From JBCBJZ01 sp038522635 (lineage in GTDB: Bacteria > Pseudomonadota > Alphaproteobacteria > Rhizobiales > Hyphomicrobiaceae), in assembly GCA_038522635.1 (NCBI GenBank), contig JBCBJZ010000029.1, positions 1-26,943 on the forward strand: a DNA stretch of 26,943 bases, given 5' to 3'. Below, one piece after another: positions 15,513 to 23,215 of this stretch; position 1 is the stretch's first letter, and the number at the start of each line of letters is the position of its first letter. The notes beneath the pieces were generated by a model. The model saw nothing but the letters and a program-made list of their open reading frames with translations, had not been told where the DNA came from and did no database searches. Position numbers and translations under genes: made by a program.

Positions 15513-17030
15513 CGCCTTCCGCTGCGCCACAAATGCGCGCAGCGCTTCATCCACCCCCGGATCGAGCGCCGGCGCCTCATACGCCGCCAACATGGCCTTC
15601 CATCGCTCGTTCGCGCGCACCAGCATGTCGCGTTCGCCTTCCGCCTTCCACTGCTCGAACGAACCATTGTCAGCCAACTGCGAGCGATAGAACGCCGTCT
15701 CGAAATGCGCCTTGGTGTGATCGCTGCCGAGGAAGTGCCCACCGGGCGCCACCTGCTGGTACGCCTCCATCGCTTGCGCGCTCTCGCCCATGTCGATGCC
15801 CTTGGCCAACACGTGCATGGCGCCCAGTTGATCGCAGTCCATCACGAACTTTTCGTAGCTTGAGGCGAGCCCGCCTTCGAGCCACCCGGCCGCGTGCAGC
15901 ACAAAGTTCGTCCCCGCATGCAACGTCGGCAACAGCGTTTGCGCGCTCTCATAGGCACTTTGTGCATCGGCCACCTTCGAAGCGGTCAACGAGCCACCGG
16001 AGCGAAACGGCAGGTTGTAACGCCGCGCAAGTTGAGCCGCCCCCAACGTCGCCATCGCGCCTTCAGGCGACCCGAACGTCGGTGCGCCCGACTGCATGGA
16101 AAGCGTTGCGACGAACGTTCCAAAAATGCAGGGCGCTCCGGGCCGCACCAATTGCAGGAACGAGATCCCCGACAGCACTTCGGCGATCACCTGCGTCAGC
16201 GTCCCCGCAATCGTCACGGGGCTCATGGCGCCTGCCATGATGAACGGCGTGATGATGCAGGCCTGGTTGTTCTGCGCGTAAATCTCGGCTGCACCCAACA
16301 TGCTGCCATCCCACACCATCGGGCTGTCAGCATTGATCAAGCTTGTTGTCACCGTCGGCAAATCGTCCGTGCCAAACAGGATCTTGCACATCGCAACGGT
16401 GTCGGCCGCGCGCTCGCCGTGCGTCACCGATCCCATGAACGGCTTATCGCTCAGCGTCATGTGCGCGTAGATCATGTCCAGGTGGCGCTTGTTGACCGGC
16501 ACGTCGACCGGCTCGCACACCGTGCCGCCGCTATGGTGCAGCGCGGGGCTGAGATAGGCGAGCTTCACGAAATTGCGGAAATCCTCGATCGTGCCGTAGC
16601 GGCGCCCCTGGTCGATGTCGTGCACGAAGGGCGGGCCGTAGACGGGCGCGAACACGGTCGCATCGCCGCCGATCTGAACGCTGCGGGCCGGATTGCGGGC
16701 CGTTTGCGTGTAAACCGAAGGCGCGGTCTTGATCAGCTCGCGGGCAAGCCCCTTAGGAAAGCGCACGCGGTCGCCATCGATCGAGCAGCCGGCCGCCTTG
16801 AGGAGCGCGTGCGCTCGCGGGTGGTTACGAAACTCAACGCCGACGTCCTGCATCAGCGTTTCCGCGTTCGCTTCCAGCGTCGCCAATCCCTCTTCGGTGA
16901 GCAGCTCCGTCACGGGGATGTGCCGCGTGATGTAGGGCACGGCCGCAAGCGCTGAGCGGCTGGCGCGGGCGGCGCGACGGGCTTCACGGCCGCGGCGGGC
17001 CTCACGGGGGCGGGTCTCGGCTTCGCTCAT
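15489..17030 (-). CDS. MttB (trimethylamine methyltransferase) superfamily protein, non-pyrrolysine
   Basis: A 513-aa member of the MttB superfamily (COG5598). MttB itself moves a methyl group from trimethylamine to a corrinoid protein using pyrrolysine. This gene has no in-frame TAG, so it belongs to the non-pyrrolysine branch, whose tested members demethylate quaternary amines such as glycine betaine, proline betaine or carnitine. Family segments include TLMQDVGVEFRNHPRA, HHSGGTVCEPVDVP, GAPTFGSPEGAMATLGAAQL and a conserved C-terminal ASSYEKFVMDCDQLGAMH. The N-terminal about 30 residues are Arg/Ala-rich and probably disordered. The ATG at 17030 has GGAGGA 11 nt upstream. Nearby is a sarcosine/dimethylglycine dehydrogenase-like gene, which fits methylated-amine breakdown; no corrinoid protein gene is in the window. 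Confidence 0.9.
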   Translation of the reverse strand: MSEAETRPREARRGREARRAARASRSALAAVPYITRHIPVTELLTEEGLATLEANAETLMQDVGVEFRNHPRAHALLKAAGCSIDGDRVRFPKGLARELIKTAPSVYTQTARNPARSVQIGGDATVFAPVYGPPFVHDIDQGRRYGTIEDFRNFVKLAYLSPALHHSGGTVCEPVDVPVNKRHLDMIYAHMTLSDKPFMGSVTHGERAADTVAMCKILFGTDDLPTVTTSLINADSPMVWDGSMLGAAEIYAQNNQACIITPFIMAGAMSPVTIAGTLTQVIAEVLSGISFLQLVRPGAPCIFGTFVATLSMQSGAPTFGSPEGAMATLGAAQLARRYNLPFRSGGSLTASKVADAQSAYESAQTLLPTLHAGTNFVLHAAGWLEGGLASSYEKFVMDCDQLGAMHVLAKGIDMGESAQAMEAYQQVAPGGHFLGSDHTKAHFETAFYRSQLADNGSFEQWKAEGERDMLVRANERWKAMLAAYEAPALDPGVDEALRAFVAQRKASMPDASH

Positions 17031-17335
17031 GGCAAGGGCGTCCTCCGGTCAGCGGCGTAGCGGATCACAAAGCCTAATGAGGGCGCGGGGGCGTTCACCC
17101 CCCTCCACCCGACACCCGCTTGCGCGAAGCTGTCACTTTGCAGCAGCGTCACCGCTGAAGACGTCGCTCGTTCAGCCCGGCGTTGCGGCCTCTGCCACGA
17201 ACCCGCTGTCAGGCGCCTTCACGCGCTGATCACGCAAGCGTCAAAACTGTGATCTTCATCACAGGCGACGAGGAGAACGGGCCCCATCTCAAGGTCATCG
17301 CCGGAGACACCGGCTCAACAGCAAGGAGACTTGAG
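17031..17335. other. Divergent intergenic region, mttB-like / 94-aa protein
   Basis: This 305-bp space separates divergent starts. It contains the CRP-type site at 17247-17264 and the AAGGAG ribosome site at about 17322 for the 94-aa gene. An open frame entering from upstream (codon 1 at 17183) continues into that gene, but it looks non-coding. No clear -35/-10 pair was identified. Confidence 0.4.
17247..17264. promoter_or_regulatory. CRP/FNR-family type binding site (TGTGA-N6-TCACA)
   Basis: CTGTGAT-CTTC-ATCACAG is a perfect 7-bp inverted repeat and contains an exact match to the enterobacterial CRP consensus TGTGA-N6-TCACA (17248-17263). It is centred about 80 bp before the ATG of the 94-aa secreted protein and about 225 bp before the divergent mttB-like ATG. 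It may be bound by a CRP-family regulator, which would be encoded elsewhere. Confidence 0.55.
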
Positions 17336-17620
17336 ATGACGACTTTGAAAACCACGCTTGCCGCCCTGACCGTCGCAACGATCAGCACCGGCGCCGCCAT
17401 GTTCGGCACCATCGCGGCCGTCACCACCACCACAGCAGGTGTGACCGCGCTCTCAGCCGTGACCCTCGCAACGCCGGCTGAAGCTGGCCGCAAGGGCAAA
17501 ACCAAGCGCGCGATGCGCAAGATCGACAAGGGCAACAAAGCCTCGCGCAAAGGCAATTACGGTAAAGCAGCACGGGCTTACGGCGCTGCAAACCGCATCA
17601 TGGGTAAAATCAGCCGCTAA
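17336..17620 (+). CDS. Small basic exported protein with one TPR-like motif (94 aa)
   Basis: The ATG at 17336 has a strong AAGGAG site 8 nt upstream. The first 50 residues form a long Thr/Ala-rich signal sequence ending TPAEA, and the mature part of about 44 residues is very basic (Lys, Arg) with GNYGKAARAYGAANRIMGK, which matches half of a tetratricopeptide repeat (G-N-Y-x-x-A-x-x-x-Y-x-x-A). It is therefore an exported, positively charged small protein of unknown role. I cannot name a family. A CRP-type site lies upstream and a GC-rich inverted repeat follows. The gene sits between the mttB-like gene (divergent) and the flavoprotein gene (same strand, 267 bp downstream). Confidence 0.7.
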   Translation: MTTLKTTLAALTVATISTGAAMFGTIAAVTTTTAGVTALSAVTLATPAEAGRKGKTKRAMRKIDKGNKASRKGNYGKAARAYGAANRIMGKISR

Positions 17621-17681
17621 CCGCACCCGGGACCGCGTGGGCCATGGCCTGCAGCATGGCTCGCGCGGTTCGCTTGCGGCG

Positions 17682-17711
17682 ACGGTGGTGACGGTAGTGA
17701 CGAACCACCGT
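17682..17711 (+). terminator. Possible stem-loop terminator after the 94-aa gene
   Basis: ACGGTGGT (17682-17689) and ACCACCGT (17704-17711) are perfect inverted repeats with a 14-nt loop, 62 bp after the stop codon. No T-run follows, so it may instead be a 3' mRNA stabiliser or a rho-assisted end. Confidence 0.35.
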
Positions 17712-17841
17712 GACCTGAAACCGGGTGCCTCCCAACATCCGTCCCTGGTTCGCGGGGCGGCTCCCCGGGGGTGCGGTTCGATCTAACTGGCCCCGGGGCG
17801 ACAAAGACGGTCGCGCCGCGGCAAGCCGGGCTGCACCCAAG

Positions 17842-17878
17842 CCCCGACACTGGTGTCAAACCAACACCAGCGTCGGGG
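17842..17878 (+). promoter_or_regulatory. Long leader hairpin containing the likely ribosome site of the flavoprotein gene
   Basis: CCCCGACACTGGTGT (17842-17856) pairs with ACACCAGCGTCGGGG (17864-17878), 14 of 15 positions, around a 7-nt loop. The right arm ends 9 nt before the ATG at 17888 and holds GGGG, the only Shine-Dalgarno-like purine run nearby. When folded in RNA it should hide that site, so it may act as a translational switch or, less likely, an attenuator without U-tract. Confidence 0.6.
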
Positions 17879-17887
17879 CACACGCGC

Positions 17888-20398
17888 ATGAAAAGTGAAG
17901 CACGGGTTGTGGTGATCGGCGGCGGCGTTGTGGGCGTCGGCACATTGTATGCGCTCGCGAAAAAGGGCTGGTCCGACGTCGTCCTTGTCGAGCGCCGCGA
18001 GCTGACATCGGGCTCCACGTGGCATGCCGCAGGCCTGCTGCCGTTGTTCAACCTGAGCTATTCGGTCGGGCAACTGCACAAATATTCAGTCGCCCTCTAT
18101 GAGGGCCTCGAAGCCGAGACCGGCCAACCGGTCGGCTTTCGCCAGGTCTCCAACATCCGCCTGGCGCGCACGCGGGACCGGATGGATGAGTACCGGTATT
18201 ACGCCGGCGTCGCCGAGACGATCGGTGTCGACGTGAGGTTCTTGACGCCCGCGCAGGTGCGTGAGCGCTGGCCGCTGTGCCGCGATGAGCCGTTGTTGGG
18301 CGCCATACAGCATCCACGCGACGGCTACATCCAGCCCGCTGACTTGACCCAGGCGATGGCCACCGGTGCACGCGCGAAGGGCGCAGAGATTTACCGCAAC
18401 ACCACGGTGACGGGCATCGAGCAGGGGGCAGATGGCCGTTGGTGCGTGCACACCGACAAGGGCGCCATCACGTGCGAGCACGTCGTCTCCGCCACCGGCA
18501 ACTTTGCGCGGGCAACCGGTGCGATGGTCGGCCTCGACGTGCCGGTGATCCCGGTTGAGCATCAGTACATCGTGACCGAGCCGCATCCGGCGATCCGGGC
18601 TCGGCAAGCGGCGGGCGAACCCGAAATGGGCGTGCTGCGCGACAGCGATTCTGGCTGGTACATGCGCGAAGAGGCCGGCGGGCTCATTCTTGGCCCTTAC
18701 GAGAAGGGCGCACCTGCCTGCTACGTCGATGGCCCCTCGCCCGATAGCGAGTACGAACTTTTCCAGGAAGACCTGGAGCGGCTGGAGCCGCACATGGAAA
18801 CGGCCTTCGATCTGGTGCCCGCGTTCGGCGAAGTTGGCATCAAGAAGGTCTACAACGGCGCCATCGCGTACACGCCCGACGGCTCACCTATCGTGGGGCC
18901 AGCTTGGGGCTTAAAGAACTTCTGGCTCAACGAGGGCCACTCGTTCGGCGTCACCGCTTCGGGCGGCGCGGGCTGGCAGCTTGCCGAGTGGATCATCGAA
19001 GGTGAACCCTCGCTCGACATGATGGGCGTCGATCCACGGCGCTTCGGCCCCTACGCCGCGCGCGGCTACCTGAAAACCAAGAACGAAGAAGCCTACGCCA
19101 ACGTCTTCACGCTGCATTACCCCGACGAAGAGCGCACCGCCGCGCGGCCCCTCAAACGCAGCCCCTGCTACGATCGCATGGCAGCGCTCGGCGCGGTCTT
19201 CGGCTGCGTCTACGGTTGGGAGCGGCCGAACTGGTTTGCGCCGGAAGGCTACGTGCTGCCGGACGATGAGAAAGCCAGCGCTGATGTGCTGCTCAACCAC
19301 AATCATCCCGGTCAACCGGCCGACGGCAAGCCGCCGCGCGAACGCTGGTCGTTCCGGCGCTCCAACTATTTCACGCATGTGGGCAACGAATGCCGCCATG
19401 TCGCTGACGCGGTGGGCCTGCTCGATGCCACCGCCTTCGCCAAATTCGAGGTCTCGGGCCCGGACGCTGCCGCCTGGCTCGGCGCGACGCTGTCGAACCG
19501 CGTGCCTGAGGTGGGTCGGATCACGCTCTCCTATTTGCTGACCCCGCGCGGGGGCGTGCGTGCGGAGTTCACCGTGTTCCGGGAGGGGCCGCAGCGCTTC
19601 TACCTTGTGGGTGCAGGCGGCCTGGAGCGCCACGATGAAGATGTGCTGCGCAAGCATCTGCCTGCGGACGGTTCGGTGCACTTTGAGCGCGTCAGCGGGC
19701 AGTACGGCGTGTTGGTGCTCGCAGGCCCCGCAAGTCGTGACGTGCTGCAAAGCGTCAGCGATGCGGACCTGTCGAACGCCGCTTTCCCTTGGCTGAGCGG
19801 GCGCACCATCGATGTCGGCATCGCTCAAGCGCGCGCGCTGCGGGTCAACTACGTCGGCGAACTGGGCTACGAGTTGCACCATCCGATCGAGATGCAGCAA
19901 ACGCTGTTCGACACCTTGATGGCAGCCGGACAAGCGCACGGCATCAAGCCGTTTGGCGCGCGGGCGATGGACAGCATGCGCATTGAGAAATCCTACCGCG
20001 CGATGGGCCGCGAGTTGTCGATCGAGTATGCCGCACTGGAAAGCGGGCTGAACCGCTTTGTGCCGCTCAACCGCGAAGCCTTCGTAGGTCGCGATGGACT
20101 GGCCGCCTGGCAGCGCAAAGGTTTCGATAACCACTTCGTGACGCTGGAGGTGCATGGCGTTGGTGATGCCGATGCGCGCGGCTCCGAACCGCTCTACCAC
20201 GAGGGCGAACTGGTGGGCCGGACGACGTCGGGGGGGTATGGCTGGCGCACCCAACGTTCGCTTGCGCTGGCGATGGTGCCGCCCGCATTGAGCGCCGAAG
20301 GCACGCGGTTTGAGGTCAAGATTTTGGGCGAGCGCCACGATGCAACTGTGGTCGCGGAAAGCCCCTATGACCCCAAAAACGAACGGCTGCGCGCCTGA
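17888..20398 (+). CDS. Sarcosine/dimethylglycine dehydrogenase-like FAD enzyme with C-terminal GcvT domain
   Basis: An 836-aa flavoenzyme of the dimethylglycine/sarcosine dehydrogenase family, which oxidatively removes N-methyl groups from methylated glycines and passes the one-carbon unit to tetrahydrofolate. Order of domains: FAD-binding DAO domain with VVVIGGGVVGVGTL (7-20); SGSTWHAAG (41-49), in which His46 corresponds to the histidine covalently bound to FAD in mammalian enzymes; FAO_M central segment; then from about 500 a GcvT-like folate-binding domain (LDATAFAKFEVSGPDA, YLLTPRGGVRAEFTVF, NYVGELGYELH, EKSYRAMGREL) and the GcvT C-terminal barrel. Length agrees with the family. I set the start at the ATG next to MKSEARVVVIGGG; an in-frame ATG 39 codons upstream would place the leader hairpin inside the coding region. 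Exact substrate unproven. Confidence 0.92.
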   Translation: MKSEARVVVIGGGVVGVGTLYALAKKGWSDVVLVERRELTSGSTWHAAGLLPLFNLSYSVGQLHKYSVALYEGLEAETGQPVGFRQVSNIRLARTRDRMDEYRYYAGVAETIGVDVRFLTPAQVRERWPLCRDEPLLGAIQHPRDGYIQPADLTQAMATGARAKGAEIYRNTTVTGIEQGADGRWCVHTDKGAITCEHVVSATGNFARATGAMVGLDVPVIPVEHQYIVTEPHPAIRARQAAGEPEMGVLRDSDSGWYMREEAGGLILGPYEKGAPACYVDGPSPDSEYELFQEDLERLEPHMETAFDLVPAFGEVGIKKVYNGAIAYTPDGSPIVGPAWGLKNFWLNEGHSFGVTASGGAGWQLAEWIIEGEPSLDMMGVDPRRFGPYAARGYLKTKNEEAYANVFTLHYPDEERTAARPLKRSPCYDRMAALGAVFGCVYGWERPNWFAPEGYVLPDDEKASADVLLNHNHPGQPADGKPPRERWSFRRSNYFTHVGNECRHVADAVGLLDATAFAKFEVSGPDAAAWLGATLSNRVPEVGRITLSYLLTPRGGVRAEFTVFREGPQRFYLVGAGGLERHDEDVLRKHLPADGSVHFERVSGQYGVLVLAGPASRDVLQSVSDADLSNAAFPWLSGRTIDVGIAQARALRVNYVGELGYELHHPIEMQQTLFDTLMAAGQAHGIKPFGARAMDSMRIEKSYRAMGRELSIEYAALESGLNRFVPLNREAFVGRDGLAAWQRKGFDNHFVTLEVHGVGDADARGSEPLYHEGELVGRTTSGGYGWRTQRSLALAMVPPALSAEGTRFEVKILGERHDATVVAESPYDPKNERLRA

Positions 20399-20786
20399 GT
20401 CAAACGCGCCTGAACAATCTTTAACGCTGCCGCGAACGCTCAATCCTGCTAGGGCGTGCGATCCGATGTGGTTGTGCGGGCCCGCCTGCGACAGGCCGCA
20501 CACGCCCGTTCCACTTGAACTTTGCAGGACCATAACCAACGTTCGGTACTGTGTTTGCACGGCCCTAGCGCGTGGCCTATAAGCTCCAGACACGTTGGTC
20601 ATCGACGACCTTTCTCGCCCGTCGGCCCAACATCTCCTCGTCGGAGCGAACCGCCTCTCACGGTGCACCCTCTTGGGGCTTGGTCATTTCAGCTTTGAGG
20701 TGATCACCCACAACGGTGTGCCGCCCCTGGACTTAAGATCATGCGTCGCGCCCGATGCGCCGGCGCATATGACATAAGGTAGATGG
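20399..20786. other. Intergenic region before hflK
   Basis: These 388 bp contain no gene I can support; a 60-codon frame starting at 20595 lacks any sign of coding. There are an inverted repeat TGTGCGG (20473-20479)/CCGCACA (20496-20502), which might end the flavoprotein transcript, and a perfect 10-bp palindrome GGTGATCACC (20699-20708) about 80 bp before hflK, a possible operator. The hflK promoter should lie here but I see no confident sigma-70 or heat-shock boxes. Confidence 0.45.
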
Positions 20787-21923
20787 ATGCCCTGGAACAA
20801 TCAGAACGGTGGCGGTTGGAAGAGCGGTGGCGGCGGCGGGCCGTGGGGCCAAGGCGGCGGTAGCGGCGGCGGAGGCGGCGGTGGCTCCGGCCAACAGCCC
20901 GACCTGGAAGAGCTGCTGAAACGCAGCCAGGACCGCCTTAAGCGCGCCATGCCCGGCGGCGGCGGCGGTGGCATGTCCCGCGCGCTGATCTTTATCGGCT
21001 TGGCCGGTCTGATCGGCTTCGTCGCGTGGCACGCCTTCTTTTTCCGGGTTAACCCCGATCAGCTTGGCGTGGTGCTGCGCTTCGGTGAATACGTGCGGCA
21101 GGTCGGCCCGGGCCTTCACCAGCGCTGGCCTTATCCGATCGAAGAGGTCGAGTTGCCGTCGGTCACCCGACAAAATCGCGTGGAAGTCGGCTTCCGGTCC
21201 CGGGACGGCCGCGGCGGTGACCGTGTCGACCGCAACAAAGAAAGCTTGATGCTGACAGGTGATGAAAACATCGTGCAACTGCACTTCGTGGTGCAGTGGC
21301 GGATCGACGATGTTCAAAAGTTCCTGTTCAACATTCAAAACCGCGCATCGACCGTGAAAGAGGTCGCCGAAAGCGCCATGCGTGAGGTGATCGGTCAACG
21401 CGCCTTGCAGCCCATTCTCACCGGTGAGCGTCTTGAGATTGAATTGGCGACGCAGCAGTTAATGCAAAAGACGCTCGACACGTACAACGCCGGCATCAAA
21501 ATCGCGAAGATCAAGCTGCAAAAGGTTGATCCGCCTGAAAAGGTGATCGCGGCCTTCCGCGACGTGCAAGCTGCGACCACCGACCAAGTGCGTTTGCAGA
21601 ACGAAGCGCGCGCGTACGCGAACCGGGTCGTGCCGGAAGCGCGTGGTCAAGCCGAACGCATTTTGCAGGCCGCTGAAGCCTACAAACAGCGTCAGATTGC
21701 GGAGGCCAAAGGTCAGGCTTCACGCTTCGTCCAGGTTTACGCGGAATACAAGAAAGCGCCAGAAGTGACGCGGCGCCGGCTGTTCCTGGAAACCATGGAG
21801 CGCGTGTTCGGTGGTACCGATAAGATCATTTTGGACAACAACAAAGGCGGGGGCGGCGTCGTGCCGTATCTGCCGCTCGATCAGCTTAACAGGCAGCGTA
21901 AAGCAACGGGAGGTAACAACTGA
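20787..21923 (+). CDS. hflK: HflK, FtsH-associated SPFH membrane protein
   Basis: A 378-aa SPFH/band 7 protein that, with HflC, forms the large periplasmic-side cage around the AAA protease FtsH and tunes degradation of membrane proteins. The N-terminus (1-63) is cytoplasmic, very Gly-rich (GGGGG runs, with a DLEELLKRSQDRLKRAMPG helix), then one transmembrane helix (about 65-86, ALIFIGLAGLIGFVAWHAFFF-like). The band 7 domain begins VNPDQLGVVLRFGEY, followed by a long charged coiled-coil (residues about 260-320, alternating Ala/Glu/Lys/Gln) and a flexible C-terminus. The start ATG at 20787 has AAGG upstream. Stop and hflC start overlap by one base (TGATG), indicating a coupled complex. The folA gene that I recall preceding hflK in some relatives is absent. 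Confidence 0.96.
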   Translation: MPWNNQNGGGWKSGGGGGPWGQGGGSGGGGGGGSGQQPDLEELLKRSQDRLKRAMPGGGGGGMSRALIFIGLAGLIGFVAWHAFFFRVNPDQLGVVLRFGEYVRQVGPGLHQRWPYPIEEVELPSVTRQNRVEVGFRSRDGRGGDRVDRNKESLMLTGDENIVQLHFVVQWRIDDVQKFLFNIQNRASTVKEVAESAMREVIGQRALQPILTGERLEIELATQQLMQKTLDTYNAGIKIAKIKLQKVDPPEKVIAAFRDVQAATTDQVRLQNEARAYANRVVPEARGQAERILQAAEAYKQRQIAEAKGQASRFVQVYAEYKKAPEVTRRRLFLETMERVFGGTDKIILDNNKGGGGVVPYLPLDQLNRQRKATGGNN

Positions 21924-22807
21924 TGCGCGTACTCTCCGCAATCTTTTTCATCCTCCTCGCTGTCGCGGCCGTAGGCGCCTATTTCTCGCTCTTCGTCGTC
22001 CACCAAACGAAGCAAGCGTTGGTGCTTGAATTCGGTAAGCCGAAAAAAATGATCAATAAGCCTGGGCTGAAGTGGAAAATCCCGATCGCCCAGCAGGTCG
22101 TCTTTTTCGACAAACGCATCCTCGACCTCGACAGTGAGGCCCTGGAAGCGATCGACAAAGACCAAAAGCGTTTGATTGTTGACGCTTTCGTGCGCTGGCG
22201 GATTACCGATCCGCTCAAATTTTACCAGCGCGTGCGGACTGAAGCGCGGGCCCGTAACCTGCTGGCCAACGACCTTGAAAGTGCGCTGCGTAACGTGGTG
22301 GGTGGGGTCAAACTTGCGGACATCGTCGGCGATAAGCGCGATGACCTGATGGCGGAGATCACCAAGCGGGTGAACGTTGCGGGCAAGGACTTCGGGCTGA
22401 ACGTGGTTGATGTGCGCATCAAGCGCGCTGACCTTCCCGAAGCGAACTCTGAAGCGATTTACAACCGTATGCGCACCGACCGTGAGCAGGAGGCGCAGCT
22501 CTTCCGCTCGCAAGGTAAAGCGGCGGCGAACCGCATTCAGGCCAGTGCCGACCGGCAGGCCACGATCATCATAGCGGAAGCTGAGCAGCAAGCTGAGCAA
22601 TTGCGCGGTGAAGGCGATGCGGAACGCAACAAGATCTTCGCCGAAGCGTTCAACCGCGATCCTGAGTTCTTCGCCTTCTATCGGTCCATGCAAGCCTACG
22701 AGAAGGGTCTGCGGGCGTCCGATACGCGCCTGGTGATCACACCGGACTCGCCCTTCTTCCAGTACTTCAAGGACCCGACCGGCAAAGGCGGTGCCTCCGC
22801 CAACTAA
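21923..22807 (+). CDS. hflC: HflC, FtsH-associated SPFH membrane protein
   Basis: A 294-aa partner of HflK with the same topology: an N-terminal transmembrane helix (3-24), the band 7 domain opening HQTKQALVLEFGKPKKMI, the characteristic GLKWKIPIAQQVVFFDKRILDLD segment, and a long helix (about 185-235) in which REQEAQLFRSQGKAAANR, IQASADRQATIIIAEAEQQA and GDAERNKIFAEAF are the hallmark HflC sequences. The C-terminal AYEKGLRASDTRLVITPDSPFFQYFK is also typical. GGGAGG lies 9 nt before the start, inside the end of hflK, so both coupling and independent initiation are possible. HflK and HflC alternate in a ring in known structures. Confidence 0.97.
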   Translation: MRVLSAIFFILLAVAAVGAYFSLFVVHQTKQALVLEFGKPKKMINKPGLKWKIPIAQQVVFFDKRILDLDSEALEAIDKDQKRLIVDAFVRWRITDPLKFYQRVRTEARARNLLANDLESALRNVVGGVKLADIVGDKRDDLMAEITKRVNVAGKDFGLNVVDVRIKRADLPEANSEAIYNRMRTDREQEAQLFRSQGKAAANRIQASADRQATIIIAEAEQQAEQLRGEGDAERNKIFAEAFNRDPEFFAFYRSMQAYEKGLRASDTRLVITPDSPFFQYFKDPTGKGGASAN

Positions 22808-22842
22808 CGCACAATCCACGATCGACCCCGAGCGAGGCTGAC

Positions 22843-23028
22843 ATGGACGATTTTTTAGTCGGTGTCGGCCTCGCTCTCGTGTTTGAAGGGGTGATCTGGG
22901 CAGCGTTTCCGGGCCTTGCGCTTCGTGCCGCGATTTCAGCTGCGCAGTCGCCGCCTTGGATGTTGCGCGCAAGTGCACTCATCGTCTTGGCGATTGGCCT
23001 GGCGATGGTCTGGTCCGTGCGCGGTTGA
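22843..23028 (+). CDS. DUF2065 small membrane protein
   Basis: A 61-aa protein with two hydrophobic helices (about 5-30 and 40-57) joined by a short basic-polar turn; E15 in LVFEGVIWAAFPG is the usual conserved acidic residue. DUF2065 proteins (YjeT in E. coli) are commonly encoded immediately after hflC in proteobacteria, as here (35 bp after hflC), and presumably assist the HflKC-FtsH membrane complex, though no role is proven. The ATG is preceded by GCGAGGCTGAC. The next gene, degP, starts 187 bp later and may have its own promoter. Confidence 0.9.
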   Translation: MDDFLVGVGLALVFEGVIWAAFPGLALRAAISAAQSPPWMLRASALIVLAIGLAMVWSVRG

Positions 23029-23215
23029 TCCGTTTAGCGGCCGCACCGGTGCCCTGCCATCGTTTGCGCTGTGTGAACGTCTAACGTGATGCGGTCGGCA
23101 AACCGAGGCGCGCTCATAGGGCGACTGAAACAGAGGTTCGCGGGCCGTCCAGCTTGACCACCAGGCGACGGGCCGCAAGCGTGACCAAGCCTCATCATCA
23201 ACGGACAAGAGCCAC

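Noticed and set aside
15489..17030. Pyrrolysine-containing trimethylamine methyltransferase
   Set aside because: The whole 513-codon frame has no in-frame TAG, so pyrrolysine cannot be encoded; it belongs to the non-pyrrolysine branch.
18911..20668. 585-codon minus-strand open frame
   Set aside because: Antisense to the flavoprotein gene, no motif, composition typical of a shadow frame.
21881..22978. 365-codon minus-strand frame over hflC
   Set aside because: Antisense to a clear hflC with correct motifs; no recognisable domain.
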